DNA of 56,983 nt from NCBI GenBank assembly GCA_015152465.1, contig SUTX01000015.1, positions 1 to 56,983 on the forward strand. Direction: 5' to 3'. This DNA is from Cyanobacteria bacterium SIG31. GTDB taxonomy: Bacteria; Cyanobacteriota; Vampirovibrionia; Gastranaerophilales; Gastranaerophilaceae. The notes below the pieces were generated by a model. It was given only the letters and a program-made list of their open reading frames with translations, ran no database searches and had not been told where the DNA came from. Position numbers and translations under genes: made by a program. Position 1 is the stretch's first letter. Every line of letters starts with the position of its first letter. Below are positions 16,210 to 23,908 of the stretch, piece by piece.

Positions 16210-19200
16210 ATGGAATGTCCTAAATGTTCAAGTATTATAGATGACAATTCAACGGTATGCCCTTATTGTCATAAGGTTATAGCTTTGAAGTGTCCAAATT
16301 GTCATACATTGGGGGAATCCCCTGTATGTAAAAAATGTGGTTATACGATTTTAGTGAAATGTGCGAAATGTTCTAAAATTAGCCCTATTGAAAATGGTAC
16401 TTGCTCAAAATGCGGATTTTCATTAGAAACCTCTTTGGCATATCAAGAATGTGAAAGTGATGATTTTGCTTCAATAACTATTAGATTTGGAGCATTGCGT
16501 AAAATTAGAAGTTTATTAAAATCCCAAGAATTATATTCAAAATTTCTATTTAGGTTGAAAAATTTACTATACGCTCAGTTAAAAGGCGTGGACTGTAAAT
16601 TTATAACTTATGGCGATGAGTTTGTAATTAATATGAACAAAGAGCTATCGTTGACAACATCTTCTCATAAAGCTATTAGGTTAGCTCTAAAAATTATCAA
16701 TGCATTTTCTGAGTTGAATAATAATATTGCAGAGGAGCTGAGTACTCCACTTAATTTGGTTTTGACTGTAACAAGAAAAAAATCAGAAGACTTGCAAAAA
16801 CTTATGAACTATGAAAATAATGTAAAACTTCTAACTGTAAAAAAAGGTGCAAAAAAATATTTGAAAGGTTTTCAGTTAGTCTTAGACCAATATGTTTGGG
16901 AAGAAATTAATAAAGATTATAAAACAGATTCTTTGTATACTGTGGAAGAAGCTGGACAGCAGTTAATGTTTTATGAAGTTATTTTAGATTCATATGTTTT
17001 ACCACCGAATCAGAAAGAAAACTCTACAGAAATATCCGCAATACAACAAAACATAAAGAAAGATAATTTATACGAGGAAAAAGATTCTTATTCGTTCAAG
17101 GTTTTTGATATTAATGCAAAATGCTCTTTCGAACGTGTTAATCCAGTAGTAGCTATTGAAAAACTTGATGCAATAGACTTTGAAAAAGGTGGAAAGATTG
17201 TATCAATGAAGCAAGTCAAGAACTCTCAAATGCCAATAAACGATTTGATAAAACATTTTGAGGCTCGTGAAATAAAAGTTTTAAGGGTTAATTGCTCTCA
17301 ACAGTTAACATACAAACCTTGGGGATTTTTTATTGAATTATTTAAAGAAAATTTTGGTTTTCCTTTCTATAACAAGTTTATTAATTTATCATCTATAAAT
17401 CCAAATAGTATAAAAGTTTTTAAACCGCTTTTTGATATTTTATATGGTAAATCTGTAAAAGCTTTGACCCCAGAAGATGCAAGATTTACTTATATGGAGT
17501 ATTGGGGCAAATTTTTGTCGACATTATCTAATACTGTTATATTGGTTGACGGGTTTGAGAATTTGGATGACACATCATTGCAAACACTAGAACTTTATTT
17601 TGATAAATTTAAAAATGTCAAACCGAATTTTGTTTTTATAAATGATGATATTCAGACTGTTCACTCTAAAATAAAAGGTTTATTAAGAACTGGAGATTAT
17701 ACAGAGTTTACACTTACAAAAACTCCAATGGATTCTTGTTTAACAACTCTAAAATCCGATGCAACAGATTTTATCCAGTCTTTTTATTTTGAAAAAATAA
17801 AATCGAATTTTAAAGGTTCTTATTTGTATTTTATAAATGCAATTGAATATTTAAAAGAAGCTGGAGTTCTAATTGACTTTGAAAATAAGCTAATAATCAA
17901 GGATAAAAAATCTATAGTTATTCCTAGTGATTACAATGGACTATTAAAAGCTAGATTGAAAAATTTAAGCAAGAGCCAAGATGTATCTTTAATAATTGCA
18001 TATTTAGCTATATTGGGCGGTAGGGTTGATATGGCAACTTTGGCACAATTAGGTGTTAATGATGTTGAAAAACATTCAAATAAGCTCGTAGAAACTGGGC
18101 TTGTGGACTTAAAAGAATCGGTCTTAAGTTTAAATAATTTTTCTGAAATATATAATGTAATTATATCTTCACTGAAAAAAGATGCGGAATCATATTTGGC
18201 AAAAACAGTCTTGACACAATTAGCAAAAGGTCTAGATGATACTACGATGGCACTTATGATGGGGCGCTTGCTGGCTTATAAAGAAGAATATTTGACTCTT
18301 TGGAAAAATTCGCAATTTGCAATAAAAACAGGTGATTATGATGCTTACTTAAAAAATTGTCTAGGTTTTTTATCTTTAGTCGAAAATATTGAAACCAATA
18401 TTGCAAAAGAAGAAGTAGAGGCTAATAAAAAAGATGTCTATAATAATATTTTAATGTTTTTATATTCATATTCTCCAACTAAAATCTATTTCATTGAGAA
18501 TATATTACTTATGGATGCTATAAATGATGGTGATGATGAGAGAATCGTAAAACTTTCAAATCTAATGCTTCAGGGTGCTTTAGTCTCTTCAAATTATACA
18601 GATGCATTGGGACTTTTACATAATATATTAACTAGAATGCCTCAACCAACATTAATTGTTGACGGTGCATTAAATACTAAGTTTTTCTTGTTGTCTTTGG
18701 TCAATGTTGAAATATTATATAATATTGGTGAATATAGGCAGTGTGTTGAAATTATAGAAGAAATTCTAAAAGTTTTGAGACCAGAGGTTCTAGAAAAAGT
18801 TAAGCCTGCAAGCTTTTCGATGAATTTATTTGTAAATCATGTTTTGGATACTTGTCGCTTGGCGGGTTTTGCAAAATTATACTTAATGGATGATGATTTA
18901 GAACATTTTTTCGAAAATGTAAGAATTTCTTTGGACGTTGATTTACCAGAAAAAGATGCTATTTTAGCGATAAAAGATTACTTGGCTGATAAAGTATATA
19001 TGACTGGTGATATTGAAAATTGTACTGCTTTCTCGAAAATTTTGTATTTGATTTTGCAGGAACTTTCAACTCTGGAAGCAGATTATAAGAAGTTTGCACA
19101 GAACATATATCAAGCTAAGCTTTTAGCTCTTGATATACACCAAAAAGAATTAGGGTTATTCTGTGATTTGTTAATTGGATATGCTTATTCTTTGACAGGT

Positions 19201-19524
19201 GTAAATGAAAAAGCCCAAATAATTTATGATGATGTATTGCAAATTTCTGACAAATCGGCAATGTTTAACATACTTGCAATCTCCAAATATTTAAAAGCTA
19301 AATTATTGATAAAAATGTCAAAGAAAGATGATGCGCTGGTATTGGTCAATGATTCGTTATCGATGATCCGTAAGTATGATAATCAAGCAAAAATTTTATA
19401 TGTATTGTTTGAAAAATTATATATAGACATCGTAAAATCAGGAACTGTAGTTCCTTGTGATATTGAAACAGAAGAAAATAAGCTTGCGCCTTTTGTTGAA
19501 TCGCTCAAGAAAATAACTGGCTAA
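16210..19524 (+). CDS. Zinc-ribbon / degenerate cyclase / degenerate NTPase / TPR protein
   Basis: This is a large soluble protein of 1104 aa. Residues 1-75 hold several CxxC zinc ribbons (CPKC, CPYC, CPNC, CKKC, CAKC, CSKC). Residues ~85-260 resemble a class III nucleotide cyclase fold (ASITIRFGALRK, FITYGDEFVIN) but lack clear catalytic Asp pairs. Residues ~300-560 match the ATPase region of cyclase-ATPase-TPR signalling proteins. ILVDGFENLD stands at the Walker B position, but where GxxGxGKS is expected only KQVKNSQM is seen. From about 690 to the end the chain is helical and TPR-like. It is probably a pseudo-enzyme scaffold or sensor. It is divergent from the ZorAB-like pair. Confidence 0.6.
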   Translation: MECPKCSSIIDDNSTVCPYCHKVIALKCPNCHTLGESPVCKKCGYTILVKCAKCSKISPIENGTCSKCGFSLETSLAYQECESDDFASITIRFGALRKIRSLLKSQELYSKFLFRLKNLLYAQLKGVDCKFITYGDEFVINMNKELSLTTSSHKAIRLALKIINAFSELNNNIAEELSTPLNLVLTVTRKKSEDLQKLMNYENNVKLLTVKKGAKKYLKGFQLVLDQYVWEEINKDYKTDSLYTVEEAGQQLMFYEVILDSYVLPPNQKENSTEISAIQQNIKKDNLYEEKDSYSFKVFDINAKCSFERVNPVVAIEKLDAIDFEKGGKIVSMKQVKNSQMPINDLIKHFEAREIKVLRVNCSQQLTYKPWGFFIELFKENFGFPFYNKFINLSSINPNSIKVFKPLFDILYGKSVKALTPEDARFTYMEYWGKFLSTLSNTVILVDGFENLDDTSLQTLELYFDKFKNVKPNFVFINDDIQTVHSKIKGLLRTGDYTEFTLTKTPMDSCLTTLKSDATDFIQSFYFEKIKSNFKGSYLYFINAIEYLKEAGVLIDFENKLIIKDKKSIVIPSDYNGLLKARLKNLSKSQDVSLIIAYLAILGGRVDMATLAQLGVNDVEKHSNKLVETGLVDLKESVLSLNNFSEIYNVIISSLKKDAESYLAKTVLTQLAKGLDDTTMALMMGRLLAYKEEYLTLWKNSQFAIKTGDYDAYLKNCLGFLSLVENIETNIAKEEVEANKKDVYNNILMFLYSYSPTKIYFIENILLMDAINDGDDERIVKLSNLMLQGALVSSNYTDALGLLHNILTRMPQPTLIVDGALNTKFFLLSLVNVEILYNIGEYRQCVEIIEEILKVLRPEVLEKVKPASFSMNLFVNHVLDTCRLAGFAKLYLMDDDLEHFFENVRISLDVDLPEKDAILAIKDYLADKVYMTGDIENCTAFSKILYLILQELSTLEADYKKFAQNIYQAKLLALDIHQKELGLFCDLLIGYAYSLTGVNEKAQIIYDDVLQISDKSAMFNILAISKYLKAKLLIKMSKKDDALVLVNDSLSMIRKYDNQAKILYVLFEKLYIDIVKSGTVVPCDIETEENKLAPFVESLKKITG

Positions 19525-19616
19525 TTCTCTTGTTGTTTTCTCTCGCAGAAACTAGGTAACCCAATAAAAGCAACAAAAAATATACAACCAAATAACACGA
19601 TGTTAAAAAATTCCAT
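19521..19616 (-). CDS. 31-aa single-span membrane protein
   Basis: A short frame with ATG at 19616 has a strong AAAGGAG ribosome site 9 nt upstream. It encodes a hydrophobic span (VLFGCIFFVAFIGLP) followed by SFCERKQQEN, the profile of a small inner-membrane peptide. The stop overlaps the stop region of the convergent 1104-aa gene by about 4 bp. TATATA near 19640-19645 on the minus strand may be the -10. I do not recognise the family. Confidence 0.6.
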   Translation of the reverse strand: MEFFNIVLFGCIFFVAFIGLPSFCERKQQEN

Positions 19617-19766
19617 TCTAATATACTCCTTTCATGTGTCTATATATTTTCTGTGCCACATTTATAAAAAAAATAACGCCAAAATTTACAAATTTTAACA
19701 AAATTTTACAAATCATGTTTACAAGGCTGTTGTTTTGAGTGTACAATCATGTCAGGAGGCTTTATC

Positions 19767-20414
19767 TTGTCTAAAGGCTACGAAAATTTTAATAATTCTG
19801 AAACATCTTTTAGAAAATCCACACTTATCCAAGAAAGAATAGGGCTGGTATCAGCACATATGTACAAACAGTTCTTGGATTATCAGCATGCAACAATGAA
19901 TACAACTGAAATTTTTGCTGAAATGATAGAGAATTTGAAAGCTATAGCTGATTCAATGAAGCAATCTTTTGCTTCTCGTGGTATTGCAACAGATAATAGT
20001 ATTTATGTAGATTTTGATAAAGAAAAAAGCGTTGTCGTAATTCACATTTTATGGCATACAATCAGTTTGACTACACGTTGTAATTACGAGCCACAAGCAC
20101 TCTTTAGAGAAGGTAATGCACCAATGTTTTCTGGTCGTATAATGGCTATAAATGGCAATTATAACGAACTTATTGAAGGTGCTAAAACTCGCCATGAAAT
20201 TATGGAAAGATTATTAGATAAAGAAGTTGCTTCTTTATTTGTTCCTGCAGATAAGTCTCAAAATTCTATTTTTAAAATAAGACACTTATCTAACAGAGAA
20301 TTTTTCTTGAATTCGACTGATGCTTCAAGAGAATTTGTATTAAAAGTATTAGAAACAATCTGCGGTGGTGGTGTATACCACGAAGAAGGATCTAGAAAAA
20401 GTTTTAATATCTAA
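19767..20414 (+). CDS. Hypothetical protein, 215 aa
   Basis: Not recognised. The protein is soluble and mixed alpha/beta (YVDFDKEKSVVVIHILWH, NREFFLNSTDASREFVLKVL), with no signal peptide or membrane span. The start is probably TTG at 19767, because a full AGGAGG (19754-19759) lies 7 nt before it. The in-frame ATG at 19749 would place that ribosome site inside the gene. TTTTACAAA words just upstream are the reverse of the TTTTGTAAA word seen elsewhere. Confidence 0.7.
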   Translation: MSKGYENFNNSETSFRKSTLIQERIGLVSAHMYKQFLDYQHATMNTTEIFAEMIENLKAIADSMKQSFASRGIATDNSIYVDFDKEKSVVVIHILWHTISLTTRCNYEPQALFREGNAPMFSGRIMAINGNYNELIEGAKTRHEIMERLLDKEVASLFVPADKSQNSIFKIRHLSNREFFLNSTDASREFVLKVLETICGGGVYHEEGSRKSFNI

Positions 20415-20451
20415 AACCTTTCTAAGACCTTATTCGTGTTGATTGCATTCA

Positions 20452-20672
20452 ATAAAATATTATATTTTATTGAAGATTTATAAATTTTATTATTATTTTT
20501 TATTATGCACTTTTCTTTTTTCTTATTCTTGAATGCAAGAAAAAAGAAAAGTGCCAAAAGAAAAAAGAAACACGCTCAAACTGTCAGCTTCGGCGATTTT
20601 AATCGCCTACGCACGCCCTTAATAACGACATAAATAAAAAATAGATATCTTGAATAAAATATAATATTTTAT
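20452..20672. mobile_element. Second non-coding island with terminal inverted repeats (MITE-like)
   Basis: Ends at 20452-20477 and 20647-20672 form a 26-bp inverted repeat with one mismatch (core ATAAAATATTATATTTTAT plus TGAAGAT). Inside the left end is the hairpin GCACTTTTCTTTTTTCTT with its complement (about 20516-20562). A purine-rich AAAAGAAAAAAGAAACACGC and a short GC-rich part with CGATTTTAATCG and CGCCTACGCACGCCC follow. The order of parts matches the island at 3754-4199. There is no coding frame. Because the core is itself palindromic, a tandem-palindrome or terminator explanation is possible. Confidence 0.45.
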
Positions 20673-20674
20673 CA

Positions 20675-20712
20675 AATTATAACAATACTTTATAAAGTAT
20701 TGATTATAATTT
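20675..20712. repeat. Long AT-rich palindrome
   Basis: A perfect 20-bp palindrome, CAATACTTTATAAAGTATTG (20683-20702), is extended on both sides by AATTATAA/TTATAATT. It abuts the inverted-repeat island and lies before the rpsP leader. Confidence 0.6.
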
Positions 20713-20736
20713 GTTTTTATGATTATTTAGTATTGG

Positions 20737-20792
20737 ATAGGTCATATCCTCTTTTGGACCTATTCAAAAAAGAACCAAGCGGCTAGGTTCTT
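20737..20792 (+). promoter_or_regulatory. Two-hairpin leader upstream of rpsP
   Basis: Two consecutive hairpins precede the rpsP ribosome site: ATAGGTC/GACCTAT (20737-20763) and AAGAACC/GGTTCTT (20770-20792). They could be an autoregulatory ribosomal-protein leader or processing structure. I do not recognise a known S16 leader class. Confidence 0.4.
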
Positions 20793-20823
20793 GAAACACT
20801 AGTTATAAAAGAAGGAAAATGAA

Positions 20824-21243
20824 ATGTTAAAAATCAGATTAAAAAGATTAGGCGCTAAAAAAGCTCCAACATACAGAGTTATTGTAATCAACTCAACTAC
20901 AAAACGTGAAGGTAAACCTATCCAAGAATTAGGTCACTACAATCCAAAAACAAAAGAAATGAAATTGGATATAGCTTCAGCTAATGAATGGGTTAAAAAA
21001 GGTGCTCAGCCTACTGATACAGTTAAATATTTAATGGCTAACTGCAACCCAGACGGAACTCTTAACTACAAAAAATCAGAAGTAGTTAAACTTTCTAAAA
21101 AAGCTCAAGCTAAGAAAGCTGAAGAAGAAGCTATAGCTGCAGAAGAAGCAAAAGCAGCAGCAGAAGCTGCAGCGGCTGCAGCAGAAGCACCTGCTGAAGA
21201 AGTTGCAGAAGAAGTTCCAGCTGAAGAAGCAACTGAAGCTTAG
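20824..21243 (+). CDS. rpsP: 30S ribosomal protein S16 with long Ala/Glu tail
   Basis: S16 assembles into the 30S body. Residues 1-85 are classical (MLKIRLKRLGAKKAPTYRVI, IQELGHYNPKTK). The usual length is 80-90 residues, but this protein continues for about 50 more, almost all Ala, Glu, Lys and Pro, as a low-complexity acidic tail. Such tails occur in some lineages and are probably disordered. An AGAAGGAAAAT ribosome site precedes the ATG. The gene stands alone, without rimM or trmD next to it. Confidence 0.95.
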   Translation: MLKIRLKRLGAKKAPTYRVIVINSTTKREGKPIQELGHYNPKTKEMKLDIASANEWVKKGAQPTDTVKYLMANCNPDGTLNYKKSEVVKLSKKAQAKKAEEEAIAAEEAKAAAEAAAAAAEAPAEEVAEEVPAEEATEA

Positions 21244-21260
21244 TAGCGTATTTTATATTA

Positions 21261-21290
21261 AAAACACCTTCGAAATTTCGGAGGTGTTTT
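21261..21290. terminator. Bidirectional terminator after rpsP
   Basis: A 15-bp stem (AAAACACCTTCGAAA/TTTCGGAGGTGTTTT, one wobble pair) has T-runs on both strands. It separates rpsP from the convergent phosphatase gene. Confidence 0.9.
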
Positions 21291-21302
21291 TAATTTTAAT
21301 TT

Positions 21303-21803
21303 TTATTTTTTTAAAGTTTTAACAAAATTCTTAGTCCAGTTTCTTAAATCTGGATATTTAGTAATGTTATGTCCTCTTTCAATCCATTCTTTTTCGTTTT
21401 CTGCAATAGTTCCTATTCCTTTAATAGCTTTGTAGACGAATGCATACATTCCTGTCCTATCAGCACCTGCCATGCAATGTATGTGAGCTTTGCCACCGTT
21501 TGTTGCTATTTTTTCTACTAAAGCCAAGAAACTCTTTATCTTATTTTCATTAGGCTTAAAGGTTATAGTTGGTATGTTGTGATAGTTCATTCCTAACTCT
21601 TTAACAACTTCTTCTTCCTTAAAATCCACACCAGGCACATACAATGTCCTGAAATTAATTACATCTGTAATTCCTTGTTCTTTAAGCCAAGCAAAATCTT
21701 CTGGAGTCGGTTGTGCAGAACGTGAAACGACTTTATCTATTCTTGCAAAATTTTTTGGTTCACCCATAAAGTTTACCAATGGGCTTATTGATTGGATTTT
21801 CAT
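21303..21803 (-). CDS. Dual-specificity/tyrosine-phosphatase-like protein with lineage tag
   Basis: This 166-aa protein has the Cys-based phosphatase loop HCMAGADRTGMYAFV (CX5R), with GITDVINFR upstream and a possible general acid further N-terminal. It could dephosphorylate phosphotyrosine or phosphoinositide-like substrates; the real substrate is unknown. The N-terminus MKIQSISPLVNFMG matches the tag of two other proteins here. The start at 21803 is chosen because a G-rich GGGGGTG lies just upstream. The gene is last in the miaB-rsmE-cca strand group. Confidence 0.8.
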   Translation of the reverse strand: MKIQSISPLVNFMGEPKNFARIDKVVSRSAQPTPEDFAWLKEQGITDVINFRTLYVPGVDFKEEEVVKELGMNYHNIPTITFKPNENKIKSFLALVEKIATNGGKAHIHCMAGADRTGMYAFVYKAIKGIGTIAENEKEWIERGHNITKYPDLRNWTKNFVKTLKK

Positions 21804-21834
21804 AATACACACCCCCTTGTGTAATTATAAATTA

Positions 21835-23193
21835 CTATAGTTCTTTAACAAAAGCAATAGCATCTTCTTTGGTTACAATTTCGCCATTAATTTGTGCTTC
21901 TTTAAGTGTATTAATGATTTTACCTAATTCAGGAGACTGTTTTATATTCTTGATTTTCATTATTTCAATACCATCTAATAATTTAGGTAATGGTTTTAAT
22001 GAATCCTTTTTATCTAGATAAAATTTTAAAAGTGCATTCAATCCATCTAAATTAGATTTAATAATCTCTTCGGTGATAGCTTCACCTTGAGCAGAGAGCC
22101 TATCAGCTTTTGCTATATAGATATTATCAATAACATTTACTCCCATTTTGCGTAGATAACGCATCATAACTTTTTCACTCAAGTCAGGTGCATCTATCAC
22201 ATTTGAGGGATAAATATGATTTTTTATCATGCTTGAAATATATTCAATTTGTTTTTTAGAGAATTTTAAATCTTTTAAAAAAGGAATAGCCATTTTAGCA
22301 CCAACATCATCGTGTTTTATGAATCTATGACGACCACTTTCTTCAATTGTCCAAGTCGAAAACTTACCTATATCGTGTAAAAATCCTGCAAGTTTTAAAT
22401 GATTAATTCGAGGAAAACCTCCAAAATCGACAGAATCTAAATGTTCTTTTTCTTCTTTTGTTGCATTTAAATACAGCTCTTCAATATTTCTAACTGTTTC
22501 CACTACATGATGAAATAAATCCAAATGATGATGAGTATTTGGAGGAACTTTTTTCATCTCTTTTACATAGGGGAAAAGCTCTTCTAAAATACCAAATTCA
22601 TCCATTACTAATAATGTTTTACTACATTTTACCCCGCCAAAAAGTTTCATTAGTTCATAATTAATACGCTCTTTAGCTGGAGTAAATAATAAATGTTTGT
22701 ATTTTTCAATACACAATTTTGTATTACTTGATAATTCAAAACCCGTAGTCGAAGCAAATCTAAATGCCCTTAAAATCCTTAACGGGTCTTCTTCAAAATT
22801 AGAATCTTTAATATGTCTAATAATTTTATTTTCAATATCTTTTTTCCCCTCAAATGGGTCAATTATTTCTCCATTAGAAAGATTTATTGCAATCGCATTC
22901 ATCGCAAAATCACGTCTTTCTAAATCATCTTCTATATTTACACCTTGGATTTCTGATATATCAAGATAGTTAATTTTATCCTCTAAAACTAGTCGGTATA
23001 TTTTGTATTCTGGATCAAGTACAATAAAAGTAGCATTAAATTGCTCTGCTAATTTGTGTGCAAAGTCTTCTGCACCTTTAATAGCAATATCTCTATCAAC
23101 AAAAGATTTTCCCATAAAAGCATCACGAACAGAGCCACCTACAAGATAACCTTTATTAATTTGAGAAAGTATAAAATCATCCTTGATATTCAT
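21835..23193 (-). CDS. cca: CCA tRNA nucleotidyltransferase / poly(A) polymerase family, HD domain
   Basis: This class II nucleotidyltransferase of about 452 aa adds or repairs the 3' CCA of tRNAs. The catalytic head has GYLVGGSVRDAFMGKSFVDR and RRDFAMNAIAI, the neck has DPLRILRAFRFA, and a C-terminal HD domain has FLHDIGKFSTW and NHIYPSN. The tRNA-Leu in this window lacks an encoded CCA, so such an enzyme is needed. The start is ATG 23193 with GGAG upstream. It overlaps the rsmE end by 17 bp. Confidence 0.88.
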   Translation of the reverse strand: MNIKDDFILSQINKGYLVGGSVRDAFMGKSFVDRDIAIKGAEDFAHKLAEQFNATFIVLDPEYKIYRLVLEDKINYLDISEIQGVNIEDDLERRDFAMNAIAINLSNGEIIDPFEGKKDIENKIIRHIKDSNFEEDPLRILRAFRFASTTGFELSSNTKLCIEKYKHLLFTPAKERINYELMKLFGGVKCSKTLLVMDEFGILEELFPYVKEMKKVPPNTHHHLDLFHHVVETVRNIEELYLNATKEEKEHLDSVDFGGFPRINHLKLAGFLHDIGKFSTWTIEESGRHRFIKHDDVGAKMAIPFLKDLKFSKKQIEYISSMIKNHIYPSNVIDAPDLSEKVMMRYLRKMGVNVIDNIYIAKADRLSAQGEAITEEIIKSNLDGLNALLKFYLDKKDSLKPLPKLLDGIEIMKIKNIKQSPELGKIINTLKEAQINGEIVTKEDAIAFVKEL

Positions 23194-23908
23194 ATACAAT
23201 ATCTCCAAGAGTTACTATAACAGCAGTTTCGGCCTTTAAAATCAAGTCTCCCAAACTAATAAGTGGTAAATTTTTAGCTCTGAAATAATCAAATTCTTTT
23301 TGCGAAAAACCACCCTCAGGGCCAATCACAACAAGCACTTTTTCTCCTTTTTTAATAGGATTTGCTCTTAAATATTCTTTAAATGATATTTCAGTTGAAC
23401 GTTCAGCTAAAATCATAATTTTATCGAAATTTTTAGATAAAACTTCTTCTAAAGTAGTCAAATCAAAACAAGTAGGAACTTTTGCTCGTTCACATTGCTT
23501 TGAAGCTTCATACATAACTTTTTGCCATTTTTCACGTTTTTTTTCTAAAACAGATTTGTTTAATGCACAATTGTCTGTGACAACAGGATAAACACCTCTC
23601 ACTCCGAGTTCAGTAGCTTTTTCCATAATTGTTAATTGAGCATCACTTCTCAATGGAGATTGGGCTAGATACAAATCAAAATCTAAATCCCTTTTTGATG
23701 GATAAGATTGTTCAATTTCACAGATAATCTCGCTAGAATTAATTTCCACAATTTTTGTTTCATACTGAATTTGAGCTTCATCAATTAACAATAAATTTTC
23801 GCCTACTCTTGCACGCAAAGCACGAGCAATATGACGATAATTTTCATTATCGTTTATTGTGATAAGATTATTAATTCTATTTCTTGAATCGACAAAAAAA
23901 TGTGGCAT
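23177..23908 (-). CDS. rsmE: 16S rRNA m3U1498 methyltransferase
   Basis: This 243-aa SPOUT-family enzyme methylates N3 of U1498 of 16S rRNA. It has an N-terminal PUA-like part (PHFFVDSRNR, HIARALRARVGE), then the SPOUT knot with VVIGPEGGFSQKEFD and SLGDLILKAETAVI. The start ATG overlaps the miaB stop (TAATG), so translation is coupled, and an upstream in-frame start inside miaB is unlikely. Confidence 0.94.
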   Translation of the reverse strand: MPHFFVDSRNRINNLITINDNENYRHIARALRARVGENLLLIDEAQIQYETKIVEINSSEIICEIEQSYPSKRDLDFDLYLAQSPLRSDAQLTIMEKATELGVRGVYPVVTDNCALNKSVLEKKREKWQKVMYEASKQCERAKVPTCFDLTTLEEVLSKNFDKIMILAERSTEISFKEYLRANPIKKGEKVLVVIGPEGGFSQKEFDYFRAKNLPLISLGDLILKAETAVIVTLGDIVYEYQG

